Assembly: GCA_017621115.1 (NCBI GenBank)
Contig: JAGATU010000112.1
Location: forward strand, 1 to 34,163
DNA: 34,163 bases
Source: Lachnospiraceae bacterium
GTDB taxonomy: Bacteria; Bacillota_A; Clostridia; Lachnospirales; Lachnospiraceae
Reading direction: 5' to 3'
Shown: positions 1 through 7,155 of the stretch, piece by piece
How the letters are laid out: each line of letters begins with the position of its first letter
How positions within the stretch are numbered: position 1 is the stretch's first letter
Program-made: the position numbers and the translations under genes
The notes under the pieces: generated by a model
Database searches by the model: none
What the model was told of the DNA's origin: nothing
The model's input: only the letters and a program-made list of their open reading frames with translations

Positions 1-78
1 GTGGATCCGGACGCATTTATTAATGTGGTAAGGACGGAACAACTGCAGGGCAAATTTTACCATAAGCCGGAAGAATAA
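1..78 (+). CDS. C-terminal end of a YitT/DUF2179-like membrane protein (partial)
   Basis: Frame 1 is open from the left edge to a TAA and encodes 25 residues that begin VDPDAFINVVRTEQ and end FYHKPEE. The pattern D-P-x-A-F-I followed by a short charged tail resembles the end of the cytosolic DUF2179 domain of YitT-family membrane proteins of Firmicutes. The membrane part is outside the window, so the call rests on a short tail only. The next gene starts 15 bases downstream on the same strand, so the two may be co-transcribed. Confidence 0.5.
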   Translation: MDPDAFINVVRTEQLQGKFYHKPEE

Positions 79-93
79 AGGAAAAGACAGTAT

Positions 94-723
94 ATGATAC
101 GGATAGTATGGAAGGATATACGCACTATAGGGGAGATTCCATTAATAAAGCCGGACTGCATTGAACAGAAGCGATGGGAGAGTATGCAGGATTTGAGAGC
201 CGGGGCGGATAAAAAGCGCTCCCTGGCATCCGGTTATTTATTGGATTATATGTGCCGCGATATGCAGGTTGCTAATCCTGTTTATGAGTATACAAAGAGA
301 GGAAAGCCGGTTTTAAAAGATGCAGAGTGTGCATTTAATATCTCCCATTCGGGGGATTATGCAGTAATTGCATATCAACCCAAAGGAGAAGAACTCGGAG
401 CTGATATACAAAAGATACGCCCAATGCGTGATGGCATGGAGAGACGGCTTTTGCATGAAAAGGAGAAAAAGTTTCTACCCGAAGGGGAAGAAGAGCGGTT
501 GTGTTATCTGAACCGTTTATGGACTGTGAAAGAAAGCTTTGTAAAGATGACGGGCGAAGGGCTTTTAAGGGATTTCAGGACAATTTGTGTTGATTTTGAA
601 AATGGCATTGCTATAAGTGATGAAGGTAAAAGTGCGTATTTTACGGTATGGGATTGGAAGGATGATTATTATTTTTCCGTATGCGGTACAAACGAGAATG
701 AAATAGAAATGAAAGAAATATAG
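94..723 (+). CDS. 4'-phosphopantetheinyl transferase, Sfp/Gsp type
   Basis: Transfers the phosphopantetheine arm of coenzyme A to a serine of carrier proteins (acyl, peptidyl or aryl carriers) in the cytosol. The 209-residue product has the two-lobed Sfp length. Visible motifs are FNISHSGDYAVIA (substrate loop), GADIQKIRPM with the Mg-binding Asp at about 104, and WTVKESFVKMTGEG at 143-156 with the Mg ligand Glu147 and Lys151. An AGGAAAAG box about 8 bases upstream supports the ATG. No polyketide, peptide synthetase or carrier-protein gene is visible nearby, so the partner is unknown. It could serve fatty acid synthesis if the genome lacks acpS, or an off-site pathway. The family call is firm; the substrate is not. 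Confidence 0.9.
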   Translation: MIRIVWKDIRTIGEIPLIKPDCIEQKRWESMQDLRAGADKKRSLASGYLLDYMCRDMQVANPVYEYTKRGKPVLKDAECAFNISHSGDYAVIAYQPKGEELGADIQKIRPMRDGMERRLLHEKEKKFLPEGEEERLCYLNRLWTVKESFVKMTGEGLLRDFRTICVDFENGIAISDEGKSAYFTVWDWKDDYYFSVCGTNENEIEMKEI

Positions 724-735
724 AGTTGGATTCAC

Positions 736-780
736 AAAAAAATGACCCGGAAGGCAATAGCCGTAAGAGGTCATTTTTTT
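736..780. terminator. Bidirectional intrinsic terminator
   Basis: A perfect 12-bp stem pairs 736-747 with 769-780; the A-run on one arm and the T-run on the other make it work for both strands. It lies between the convergent phosphopantetheinyl transferase (plus) and amidase (minus) genes, exactly where a shared terminator is expected. Confidence 0.93.
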
Positions 781-791
781 ATGCCAATGTA

Positions 792-1343
792 TTATGAATT
801 CGGATAATTTTGTGGAAAAAGAGTCATGGCAACACCGTCAGCAATGGCATATGCCGTCTCATTAAAGAAATTATCAAAGAGTTCATTATCCCTGTCAGAA
901 TTGATAAATCCGGCTTCCACCAGTACGGCAGGCATGGAAGTGCTGTTTAATACAATCAGGTTCGGGCGTTCGGTTACACCTACATTACGGTAACCGATCC
1001 GTTTCATCTGAATGTTTATGTTTTCGGCCAGTAATGCCGGAAGCCCCTGATTGGAATAGACAAGGGATTCCACACCGTTGTATTGGTTCGGAATAGGTGA
1101 AGAATTGCGGTGTATGGATAAAAAGATGTCAGCACCCGCGCGGTTGCCGTCCATAGCTTTCTGATAAGGTGTTTCGTAATAATCTTCGGTTCTGGTGTAG
1201 CGGACATCAAATCCGTATTCGGTCAAAATGCTGCCGACGGCAAGTGTAAGGGCCAGGTTATCGTCTTTTTCCAAACGTCCCATATACTGGGCGCCATTAT
1301 CCCATCCACCGTGCCCGGCATCCATCATAATGGTATATGCCAT
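792..1343 (-). CDS. N-acetylmuramoyl-L-alanine amidase (Amidase_3), cytosolic/CwlD-like form
   Basis: Zinc enzyme that cleaves the amide bond between N-acetylmuramic acid and the stem peptide of peptidoglycan. The 183 residues are almost only the Amidase_3 catalytic domain: DAGHGG with His11, Glu25 in the following helix, His78 in SIHRN, and catalytic Glu143 in VEAGF. These match the zinc ligands and general base of the family. No signal peptide or wall-binding repeats are visible, so export is unclear; CwlD-like spore-cortex amidases have a similar single-domain form but usually carry an N-terminal signal. It lies 23 bases downstream of the TIGR04086-like gene on the same strand and shares the two-way terminator at 736-780. 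The enzyme class is sure; the role (sporulation, division or recycling) is not. Confidence 0.9.
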   Translation of the reverse strand: MAYTIMMDAGHGGWDNGAQYMGRLEKDDNLALTLAVGSILTEYGFDVRYTRTEDYYETPYQKAMDGNRAGADIFLSIHRNSSPIPNQYNGVESLVYSNQGLPALLAENINIQMKRIGYRNVGVTERPNLIVLNSTSMPAVLVEAGFINSDRDNELFDNFFNETAYAIADGVAMTLFPQNYPNS

Positions 1344-1366
1344 AGAAAAACCCTTTTTTGTTTATA

Positions 1367-1765
1367 CTATGCCAGCATTCCGCCAAGTGTTCCGGCACCG
1401 GCACAAATCATAAACGAGGTAAGGACATTGGTACCCAAAATGACATTGGACTGGTTTGTTATCAGGGAAATAACAAGTAATACCAGAAAATACGAAGTGC
1501 CGAGAATTAAGCCCCACAGGAATTTCTTTTTCTGCATTTTTTTGCCGCAAATAAAGGCAGTAAGAAAAGTGGAAAGAATATAGATTACGATGATTCCGAT
1601 ATTAACGGCAGATTCCGTTAACGGAATTTTATACAGAAGCAGTGCTAAAAGCAATAGTCCTCCGATGGTAATCAGGTAGGACAGTAACAGAAACAGTGCT
1701 AATGATATAAGGTAAATTGCATTTCCCTGAGACGGAAAGCGGTTTTTTTTAATTCCATGGTTCAT
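1367..1765 (-). CDS. TIGR04086/DUF3792-type small membrane protein
   Basis: A 132-residue protein with four hydrophobic segments (about 18-45, 52-72, 83-103 and 112-130) and the basic loop GKKMQKKKFLWG between the second and third. This shape and loop match the TIGR04086 family of small Firmicute membrane proteins of unknown function, often found close to yajC, scfA/scfB and secDF in Clostridia. Here it is near scfA and secDF but on the opposite strand, with a CNNM transporter gene between, and no yajC is visible. An AAGGGGC box lies upstream of the ATG on the minus strand. It probably shares a transcript with the amidase gene. No biochemical role can be read from the sequence. Confidence 0.8.
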   Translation of the reverse strand: MNHGIKKNRFPSQGNAIYLISLALFLLLSYLITIGGLLLLALLLYKIPLTESAVNIGIIVIYILSTFLTAFICGKKMQKKKFLWGLILGTSYFLVLLVISLITNQSNVILGTNVLTSFMICAGAGTLGGMLA

Positions 1766-1841
1766 AGTTTGCCCCTTTTTAATCTGATATTTAAATACAT
1801 GTTTATATATATGAATGATTTCTTAAAAATATTTTTATTCC

Positions 1842-1870
1842 TTGACATTTGTGACATGATTTTGTAGGAT
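1842..1870 (+). promoter_or_regulatory. Sigma-A promoter for the CNNM/CorC-type gene
   Basis: TTGACA at 1842-1847 and TAGGAT at 1865-1870 are separated by exactly 17 bases in an AT-rich intergenic stretch. The transcript would start near 1877, giving a leader of about 60 bases before the gene. Confidence 0.75.
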
Positions 1871-1936
1871 TTTTCTAAAAATATAAATGTTCATCGGATG
1901 TGAACACAATAATGATTAAGGAGTGTGATTTTTAAA

Positions 1937-3223
1937 TTGGACACGGCCACGATAATACAAGGCATAATTTTGATAGTTTTACTTGGACTTTCTGCTTTTT
2001 TCTCATCTGCAGAAACTTCATTGACAACTATTAACCCGATTAAGGTACGTACGTTAATAGAGAAAGGTAATAAGCGTGCACTGAAACTGCAAAAAGTAAC
2101 AGAACAACATGGGAAGATGTTAAGTACTATCTTAATCGGTAATAATATTGTGAATATCTCTGCATCATCCCTTGCTACTACAATGGCAATTTCTATATGG
2201 GGTAATTATGCGGTAGGTATTGCTACCGGTATTTTGACATTGTTGGTATTATTATTTGGTGAAATATTGCCGAAGAATATGGCAATGGTAAAAACGGAGT
2301 CTTTGGCTTTGTTTTATGCACCGATAGTATATGGACTTATGTGGTTATTAACACCGGTTATTTTTCTTGTTGACCGTATTGCCGGTTTCTTTATGAAATT
2401 GATGCATATTGACCCGGATAAGAAGAATCTTATGACAGAGACGGAACTGCGTACGTATGTGGATGTTTCGCATGAAGATGGTGTAATTGAATCAGAAGAA
2501 AAAGAAATCATTAATAATTTGTTTGATTTTTCGGATTCGGTTGCTAAGGATATTATGATTCCGCGAATTGACATGGTGACGATTGAAGAAAATGCCGGAT
2601 ATGATGAGTTGATGGCGGTATTCAGGGAGTGTATGTACACCCGAATTCCTGTATATAAAGACGACCGTGATAATATTATCGGTCTTGTGAATATCAAGGA
2701 TTTCATTCTGGTAAATGATGTGGAAACTTTCCGCGTAGCAGATATTATCCGTGATGCGTATTATACATATGAATTTAAGAAGACAGCTGATTTATTGATG
2801 GAAATGAAAGAAACCACCAATAATGTAGCATTTGTATTGAGTGAGTACGGTGCTTGTGCGGGTATGATTACATTGGAAGATTTGTTGGAAGAAATCGTCG
2901 GTGAGATTCGTGATGAATATGATGAAGATGAAGACGAGTTCATTAAGAAGGTCGGCAAGGATGCTTATCTGATAGACGGTAACCGTAAGCTGGATGATAT
3001 TAATGATGAATTGGATACTAAATTGGAAAGTGAAGATTACGATTCCATTGCAGGTCTGGTGCTTCAGATTTTAGACAGGATGCCAACCGTTGGAGAAGAA
3101 GTTACAACGCCGGACGGAATACGCATAAAAGTAGAAACCGTACATCAGAACCGTATCACTAAAGTATTGTTACGTTTGCCGGAAGAATCCACAGAGGTTC
3201 TTGAACAAAATAAAGAAGTGTGA
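1937..3223 (+). CDS. CNNM/CorC (HlyC) family transporter with CBS pair
   Basis: Integral membrane protein of the CNNM (DUF21) superfamily, linked in other species to magnesium or cobalt homeostasis. Order of domains: a DUF21 membrane part with about four hydrophobic segments over residues 1-150, beginning IIQGIILIVLLGLSAFFSSAET; a CBS pair over about 190-330 (DIMIPRIDMVTIE, then YDELMAVFRECMYTRIPVY and GMITLEDLLEEIVGEI); and a CorC_HlyC C-terminal domain over about 345-420. I chose TTG at 1937 because AAGGAG at 1918-1923 leaves only one base before the alternative GTG at 1925, too close for initiation; the spacer to TTG is 13 bases, longer than ideal. Its stop codon lies inside the promoter for scfA. 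The ion carried cannot be told. Confidence 0.88.
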   Translation: MDTATIIQGIILIVLLGLSAFFSSAETSLTTINPIKVRTLIEKGNKRALKLQKVTEQHGKMLSTILIGNNIVNISASSLATTMAISIWGNYAVGIATGILTLLVLLFGEILPKNMAMVKTESLALFYAPIVYGLMWLLTPVIFLVDRIAGFFMKLMHIDPDKKNLMTETELRTYVDVSHEDGVIESEEKEIINNLFDFSDSVAKDIMIPRIDMVTIEENAGYDELMAVFRECMYTRIPVYKDDRDNIIGLVNIKDFILVNDVETFRVADIIRDAYYTYEFKKTADLLMEMKETTNNVAFVLSEYGACAGMITLEDLLEEIVGEIRDEYDEDEDEFIKKVGKDAYLIDGNRKLDDINDELDTKLESEDYDSIAGLVLQILDRMPTVGEEVTTPDGIRIKVETVHQNRITKVLLRLPEESTEVLEQNKEV

Positions 3224-3229
3224 TATACT
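3201..3229 (+). promoter_or_regulatory. Extended -10 promoter for scfA, inside the end of the upstream gene
   Basis: TTGAAC at 3201-3206 and TATACT at 3224-3229 are separated by 17 bases, and a TGA immediately before the -10 box gives an extended -10. The TGA is also the stop codon of the CNNM gene. No terminator separates the two genes, so scfA may be read from this promoter and by read-through. Confidence 0.8.
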
Positions 3230-3295
3230 GTTTCGGAGAAAATAGCAAATACGGGAGTAATTCCGTTTTGTTGGATAAATAAAGGAGGACATCCC

Positions 3296-3439
3296 ATGAA
3301 GCATATTAAGACAATCAGCACAAGAGACTTAAAAGAATCCATGAAAAAAGGTGGATGCGGTGAATGCCAGACATCTTGCCAGTCAGCTTGTAAGACATCT
3401 TGTACAGTAGGTAACCAGAGCTGCGAAAAAATGAAATAA
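3296..3439 (+). CDS. scfA: SCIFF RiPP precursor peptide (six cysteines in forty-five residues)
   Basis: A 47-residue peptide starting MKHIKTISTRDLKESMKKGG with cysteines at 21, 24, 28, 32, 36 and 43 and ending EKMK. The leader (about 1-20) and the six-Cys core are the hallmark of the SCIFF family, near-universal in Clostridia. In the characterised Clostridium thermocellum member, a radical SAM enzyme joins Cys32 to Thr37 by a thioether; this peptide has Cys32 and Thr37 at the same numbers, so the same ring is expected here (inference). AAGGAGG at 3282-3288 sits 7 bases before the ATG, an ideal ribosome binding site. The maturase gene follows directly, and the secDF gene after it. The mature product's function is not established in the family. 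Confidence 0.95.
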   Translation: MKHIKTISTRDLKESMKKGGCGECQTSCQSACKTSCTVGNQSCEKMK

Positions 3440-3464
3440 GTTCTGCGAATAAGAAATGACTGAC

Positions 3465-3497
3465 AGACTCGAAGTTGGGAATACCGATTTCGAGTCT
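3465..3497 (+). promoter_or_regulatory. 14-bp stem-loop between scfA and scfB
   Basis: Positions 3465-3478 pair with 3484-3497 (nine perfect Watson-Crick pairs at the base, then five more including two G-U pairs) around a 5-base loop. No T-run follows, so it is not a standard intrinsic terminator. It ends 26 bases before the scfB ribosome binding site. A likely job is to protect the scfA 3' end or reduce read-through, so that the peptide outnumbers the enzyme; this is inference. Confidence 0.75.
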
Positions 3498-3536
3498 ATG
3501 TTATGTTATGAGAGAAACGATTTAAGGAGTATATTT

Positions 3537-4940
3537 GTGATTCATCAGTATAAAAACAACGGATATAATATCGTTCTGGATGTGAACAGCGGTTCTGTTC
3601 ATGCCGTGGACGATCTTGTATATGATGCGATTCCTTTGGTGGAGGAAGTAATAAAGAGCGGGGTGCCCGAGGCGGAAATGTTGGTTGCGGCTATTGAGGC
3701 ATGCAAAGAACTTCCGTATCCACAGGAAGAAATTGCGGAGGTGTGTGAAGAACTTCTGGCCTTAAAAGATGCCGGACAGCTTTATACAGAAGATATTTAT
3801 AAGGATTATATAATTGATTTTAAGAAACGTCAGACTGTCGTGAAAGCACTTTGTTTACATATTGCACATGACTGCAATCTGGCATGTCAGTACTGCTTTG
3901 CAGAAGAAGGTGAGTATCACGGAAGACGTGCCCTTATGAGTCTGGAAGTTGGTAAGAAGGCGTTGGATTTTCTGGTAGCCAATTCAGGAAACCGCATTAA
4001 TCTGGAAGTGGATTTCTTTGGCGGGGAACCGCTTATGAACTGGGATGTGGTAAAGGAACTGGTTGCTTACGGAAGAAGTTTAGAGGAGCCGAATAATAAA
4101 AAGTTCCGTTTTACGCTTACTACAAACGGTATTTTATTAAATGATGATATTTTGGAATTTGCCAATAAAGAGATGAGCAATATTGTCTGCAGTATTGACG
4201 GCCGTAAGGAAATTAACGATATGATGCGTCCGTTCAGAGGCGGTCAGGGAAGTTATGACATTATTGTTCCGAAGTTTAAAAAGGTTGCCGAGAGCCGCAA
4301 TCAGATGGATTATTATGTGCGTGGTACTTTTACTCACAATAATCTTGATTTTTCAAAAGATGTGGCACATTTGGCTGATTTGGGATTCAAACAGATTTCG
4401 GTTGAGCCTGTAGTAGCGAAGCCGGAAGATTCCTATGCTATCAGGGAAGAGGATATTCCTAAGATTTTAGAAGAATACGATGAACTGGCTAAGGATTTAA
4501 TCCGTCGCCGTAAGGAAGGCAACGGAGTTAACTTCTTCCACTTTATGATTGATCTCACAGGCGGGCCATGTGTGGCAAAACGTTTGTCCGGCTGTGGTTC
4601 GGGAACCGAATACCTTGCGGTTACCCCATGGGGTGATTTTTATCCGTGCCATCAGTTTGTGGGACAGGAAGAGTTCCTTATGGGAAATGTATTTGACGGT
4701 ATTACAAGAGGTGATATACAGGATGAATTTAAGACCTGTAATGTATATGCAAAAGAAAAATGCCGTGACTGCTTTGCCAAGTTTTATTGCAGTGGCGGAT
4801 GCGCAGCCAATTCGTATAATTTCCATGGAAAGATTAACGATGCATATGATATCGGATGTGAATTGCAGAGAAAGCGTATTGAATGTGCGATTATGATGAA
4901 AGTAGCACTGGCAGAAGAAGAGGAGAATAACAATGACTAA
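3537..4940 (+). CDS. scfB: Radical SAM/SPASM thioether maturase for the SCIFF peptide
   Basis: Uses S-adenosylmethionine and iron-sulfur clusters to form a Cys-to-Thr thioether in the SCIFF peptide. From a GTG start the protein is 467 residues. The first 80 or so residues (beginning IHQYKNNGYNIVLDVNSG) form the peptide-binding RRE-like part; CNLACQYC gives the radical SAM CxxxCxxC motif at Cys113, 117 and 120; FFGGEPLMNW carries the GGEP motif; the C-terminal SPASM region has many cysteines (GGPCVAKRLSGCGSG, YPCHQF, EKCRDCFAKFYCSGGC) for two auxiliary clusters. The GTG is preferred because AAGGAG at 3524-3529 lies 7 bases upstream and family members begin at this IHxxK segment; the ATG at 3456 has no good site and would run through the hairpin. 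It overlaps secDF by 8 bases, implying coupled translation. Confidence 0.95.
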   Translation: MIHQYKNNGYNIVLDVNSGSVHAVDDLVYDAIPLVEEVIKSGVPEAEMLVAAIEACKELPYPQEEIAEVCEELLALKDAGQLYTEDIYKDYIIDFKKRQTVVKALCLHIAHDCNLACQYCFAEEGEYHGRRALMSLEVGKKALDFLVANSGNRINLEVDFFGGEPLMNWDVVKELVAYGRSLEEPNNKKFRFTLTTNGILLNDDILEFANKEMSNIVCSIDGRKEINDMMRPFRGGQGSYDIIVPKFKKVAESRNQMDYYVRGTFTHNNLDFSKDVAHLADLGFKQISVEPVVAKPEDSYAIREEDIPKILEEYDELAKDLIRRRKEGNGVNFFHFMIDLTGGPCVAKRLSGCGSGTEYLAVTPWGDFYPCHQFVGQEEFLMGNVFDGITRGDIQDEFKTCNVYAKEKCRDCFAKFYCSGGCAANSYNFHGKINDAYDIGCELQRKRIECAIMMKVALAEEEENNND

Positions 4941-7089
4941 GAAAAGTGGAATTATAAGCCTGATAGTAATAGCAGTATTTCTGGCAGCAGGTATTTATAC
5001 TGCATTATTCGGTTTGGATGAGAACAAGACCGGTTCTGCTTATAATATTAAACAGGGACTTGATTTGGCAGGCGGTGTCAGCATTACATACCAGGTGGCC
5101 GGTGACGAAGAACCGAGTGCCGAAGATATGGCGGATACCATTTATAAATTACAAAAGCGTGTAACTTCTTACAGCACGGAGTCACTTGTATACCAGGAAG
5201 GTGCAGATAGAATTAATATCGAGATTCCGGGTGTGTCCGACGCCAATGCGATTTTAGAAGAACTCGGAAAGCCCGGTTCATTGGAATTTATTGATGTGAA
5301 CGGTAATGTGGTATTAAACGGTACTGATATCAAGAATGCACAGCCGATGGTAGGCAAGGACAGCATGGGCAACAGCCAGTATGTTGTGGAACTGGTTATG
5401 ACTGAGGAAGGTACTAAAAAGTTTGCGGAAGCAACACAGGCGGCAGTTGCCAACCATGATATTATTTACATCGTATATGATGAAGAAATAGTCAGCGCAC
5501 CTTCTGTACAGGCAGCTATTACCGATGGCTATGCGATTGTAGAAGGTATGGCATCTTATGATGAGGCAGAACTTTTGGCTTCTACCATCCGTATCGGTGG
5601 TCTGAAATTGGAATTGGAAGAACTCCGTTCGAATGTGGTTGGAGCACAACTTGGTGAAAGAGCTATTAATACCAGTATTATGGCAGCAGCTATCGGCTTT
5701 GCCGTAATTGCGTTATTTATGATTGCCGTGTACCTGATTCCGGGACTTGCTTCCGTAATTGCATTGCTGGTATATGTAGTATTGATTGTATTGTTATTGA
5801 ATGGCTTTGACATAACCCTAACGCTTCCGGGTATTGCCGGTATTATCTTATCCATTGGTATGGCGGTAGACGCAAATGTTATTATCTTTGCCAGAATCCG
5901 TGAAGAAATAGCAACCGGCAAGACGGTAAGCAGTGCTATAAAGATTGGTTTTAAAAAGGCCAATTCTGCTATTATTGACGGTAATGTGACAACTCTTATT
6001 GCCGCTTTGGTGCTTGGAATTATCGGTACCGGTGCGGTAAAAGGTTTTGCGCAGACATTGGGACTTGGTATTGCAGTTTCCATGTTTACTGCACTTGTTG
6101 TGACCAGAATTGTGTTAAATGCATTCTATGCGCTTGGTATCCGTGATGAGAAATATTACGGTACCGTTAAAGAAAGAAAGAGTATTAATTTCCTTTCCAG
6201 AAAGGGCGTATTCTTTGCAGTTTCGCTGGCATGTATTATCGCCGGATTCGTATTTATGGGTGTTAATAAAGGAACTATCGGAGATGTCCTGAATTATTCG
6301 CTTGAATTTAAGGGCGGAACATCTACAAATGTAACTTTTAATGAGAATTTATCACTTGAAGAGATTGACTTAGAAGTAATTCCGGTTGTATCTGATGTAA
6401 TTGGTGGCGGAGCCATCCAGACACAGAAGGTACAGGGAACGAATGAAGTAATCATTAAGACAAAAACCCTTGATGTTTCACAGAGAGAAGCGGTTAATCA
6501 GGCACTGGAAGATAAATTTGCAATCGATACCGAGAAGATTACCACAGAGACCATTTCATCAACGGTTTCAAATGAAATGAGAAGTGATGCGATTTTAGCG
6601 GTAGTAGTGGCAACAATTTGTATGTTGATATACATCTGGTTCCGGTTCAAGGATATACGTTTTGCAGCCAGCAGTGTGCTTGCACTGGTTCATGATGTTT
6701 TGGTTGTTTTAGCTTTCTATGCGATTGCCAAGGTGTCCGTTGGTTCTACATTCATCGCATGTATGTTGACAATTGTTGGTTATTCCATCAATGCGACCAT
6801 CGTAATCTTTGACCGTGTACGTGAGAATTTATCACTTGCAGGATTCAAGGAAGATTTACAGACAACGGTAAATAAGAGTATCAACCAGACTTTATCAAGA
6901 AGTATTTTCACTTCTTTGACAACCTTTATTATGGTTGCGGCACTCTATGTATTTGGTGTAACTTCCATCCGTGAATTTGCACTTCCGATTATGGTGGGTA
7001 TTATTTGCGGAACCTATTCTTCTGTATGTTTAACAGGGGCAATGTGGTATGTGTTCCGTACCAAATTTGCCAAGAAAAAAGTAAAATAG
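4933..7089 (+). CDS. secDF: Fused protein translocase subunit SecDF
   Basis: Proton-driven accessory of the SecYEG channel that helps pull exported proteins across the membrane. The 718 residues join SecD and SecF in one chain: an N-terminal helix at about 6-26, DLAGG at 44-48, a large extracytoplasmic P1 domain to about 235, five helices with GIAGIILSIGMAVDANVIIF, then a SecF half from about 416 with FKGGTS near 459 and YSINATIVIFDRVRENL in its second transporter block. Twelve membrane helices are expected for the fusion. The 8-base overlap with scfB means both are read from one message, which places SCIFF maturation beside protein export. A GC-rich hairpin at 7112-7136 closes the transcript. 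No yajC is visible in the window. Confidence 0.95.
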   Translation: MTKKSGIISLIVIAVFLAAGIYTALFGLDENKTGSAYNIKQGLDLAGGVSITYQVAGDEEPSAEDMADTIYKLQKRVTSYSTESLVYQEGADRINIEIPGVSDANAILEELGKPGSLEFIDVNGNVVLNGTDIKNAQPMVGKDSMGNSQYVVELVMTEEGTKKFAEATQAAVANHDIIYIVYDEEIVSAPSVQAAITDGYAIVEGMASYDEAELLASTIRIGGLKLELEELRSNVVGAQLGERAINTSIMAAAIGFAVIALFMIAVYLIPGLASVIALLVYVVLIVLLLNGFDITLTLPGIAGIILSIGMAVDANVIIFARIREEIATGKTVSSAIKIGFKKANSAIIDGNVTTLIAALVLGIIGTGAVKGFAQTLGLGIAVSMFTALVVTRIVLNAFYALGIRDEKYYGTVKERKSINFLSRKGVFFAVSLACIIAGFVFMGVNKGTIGDVLNYSLEFKGGTSTNVTFNENLSLEEIDLEVIPVVSDVIGGGAIQTQKVQGTNEVIIKTKTLDVSQREAVNQALEDKFAIDTEKITTETISSTVSNEMRSDAILAVVVATICMLIYIWFRFKDIRFAASSVLALVHDVLVVLAFYAIAKVSVGSTFIACMLTIVGYSINATIVIFDRVRENLSLAGFKEDLQTTVNKSINQTLSRSIFTSLTTFIMVAALYVFGVTSIREFALPIMVGIICGTYSSVCLTGAMWYVFRTKFAKKKVK

Positions 7090-7111
7090 AAATGAGCATA
7101 TAATTATATAG

Positions 7112-7136
7112 AAGGGGCTGTCTGACAGCCCCTTTT
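7112..7136 (+). terminator. Intrinsic terminator after secDF
   Basis: Ten perfect base pairs (7112-7121 with 7125-7134) around a CTG loop, followed by a short T-run to 7136. It separates the scfA-scfB-secDF transcript from recJ. The T-run is short, so some read-through is likely. Confidence 0.8.
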
Positions 7137-7155
7137 GTAAAAGGTGAACTTGTTT

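Noticed and set aside
3456..3536. An N-terminal extension of scfB by 27 residues from an ATG at 3456
   Set aside because: There is no ribosome binding site at 3456, the extension runs through the 14-bp hairpin, and the GTG at 3537 has AAGGAG at 7 bases and the family N-terminus.
5556..6083. A 175-residue open frame on the minus strand within secDF
   Set aside because: It lies entirely within a well-supported gene in a mirrored frame, with low-complexity Ala/Ile/Thr text and no motif.
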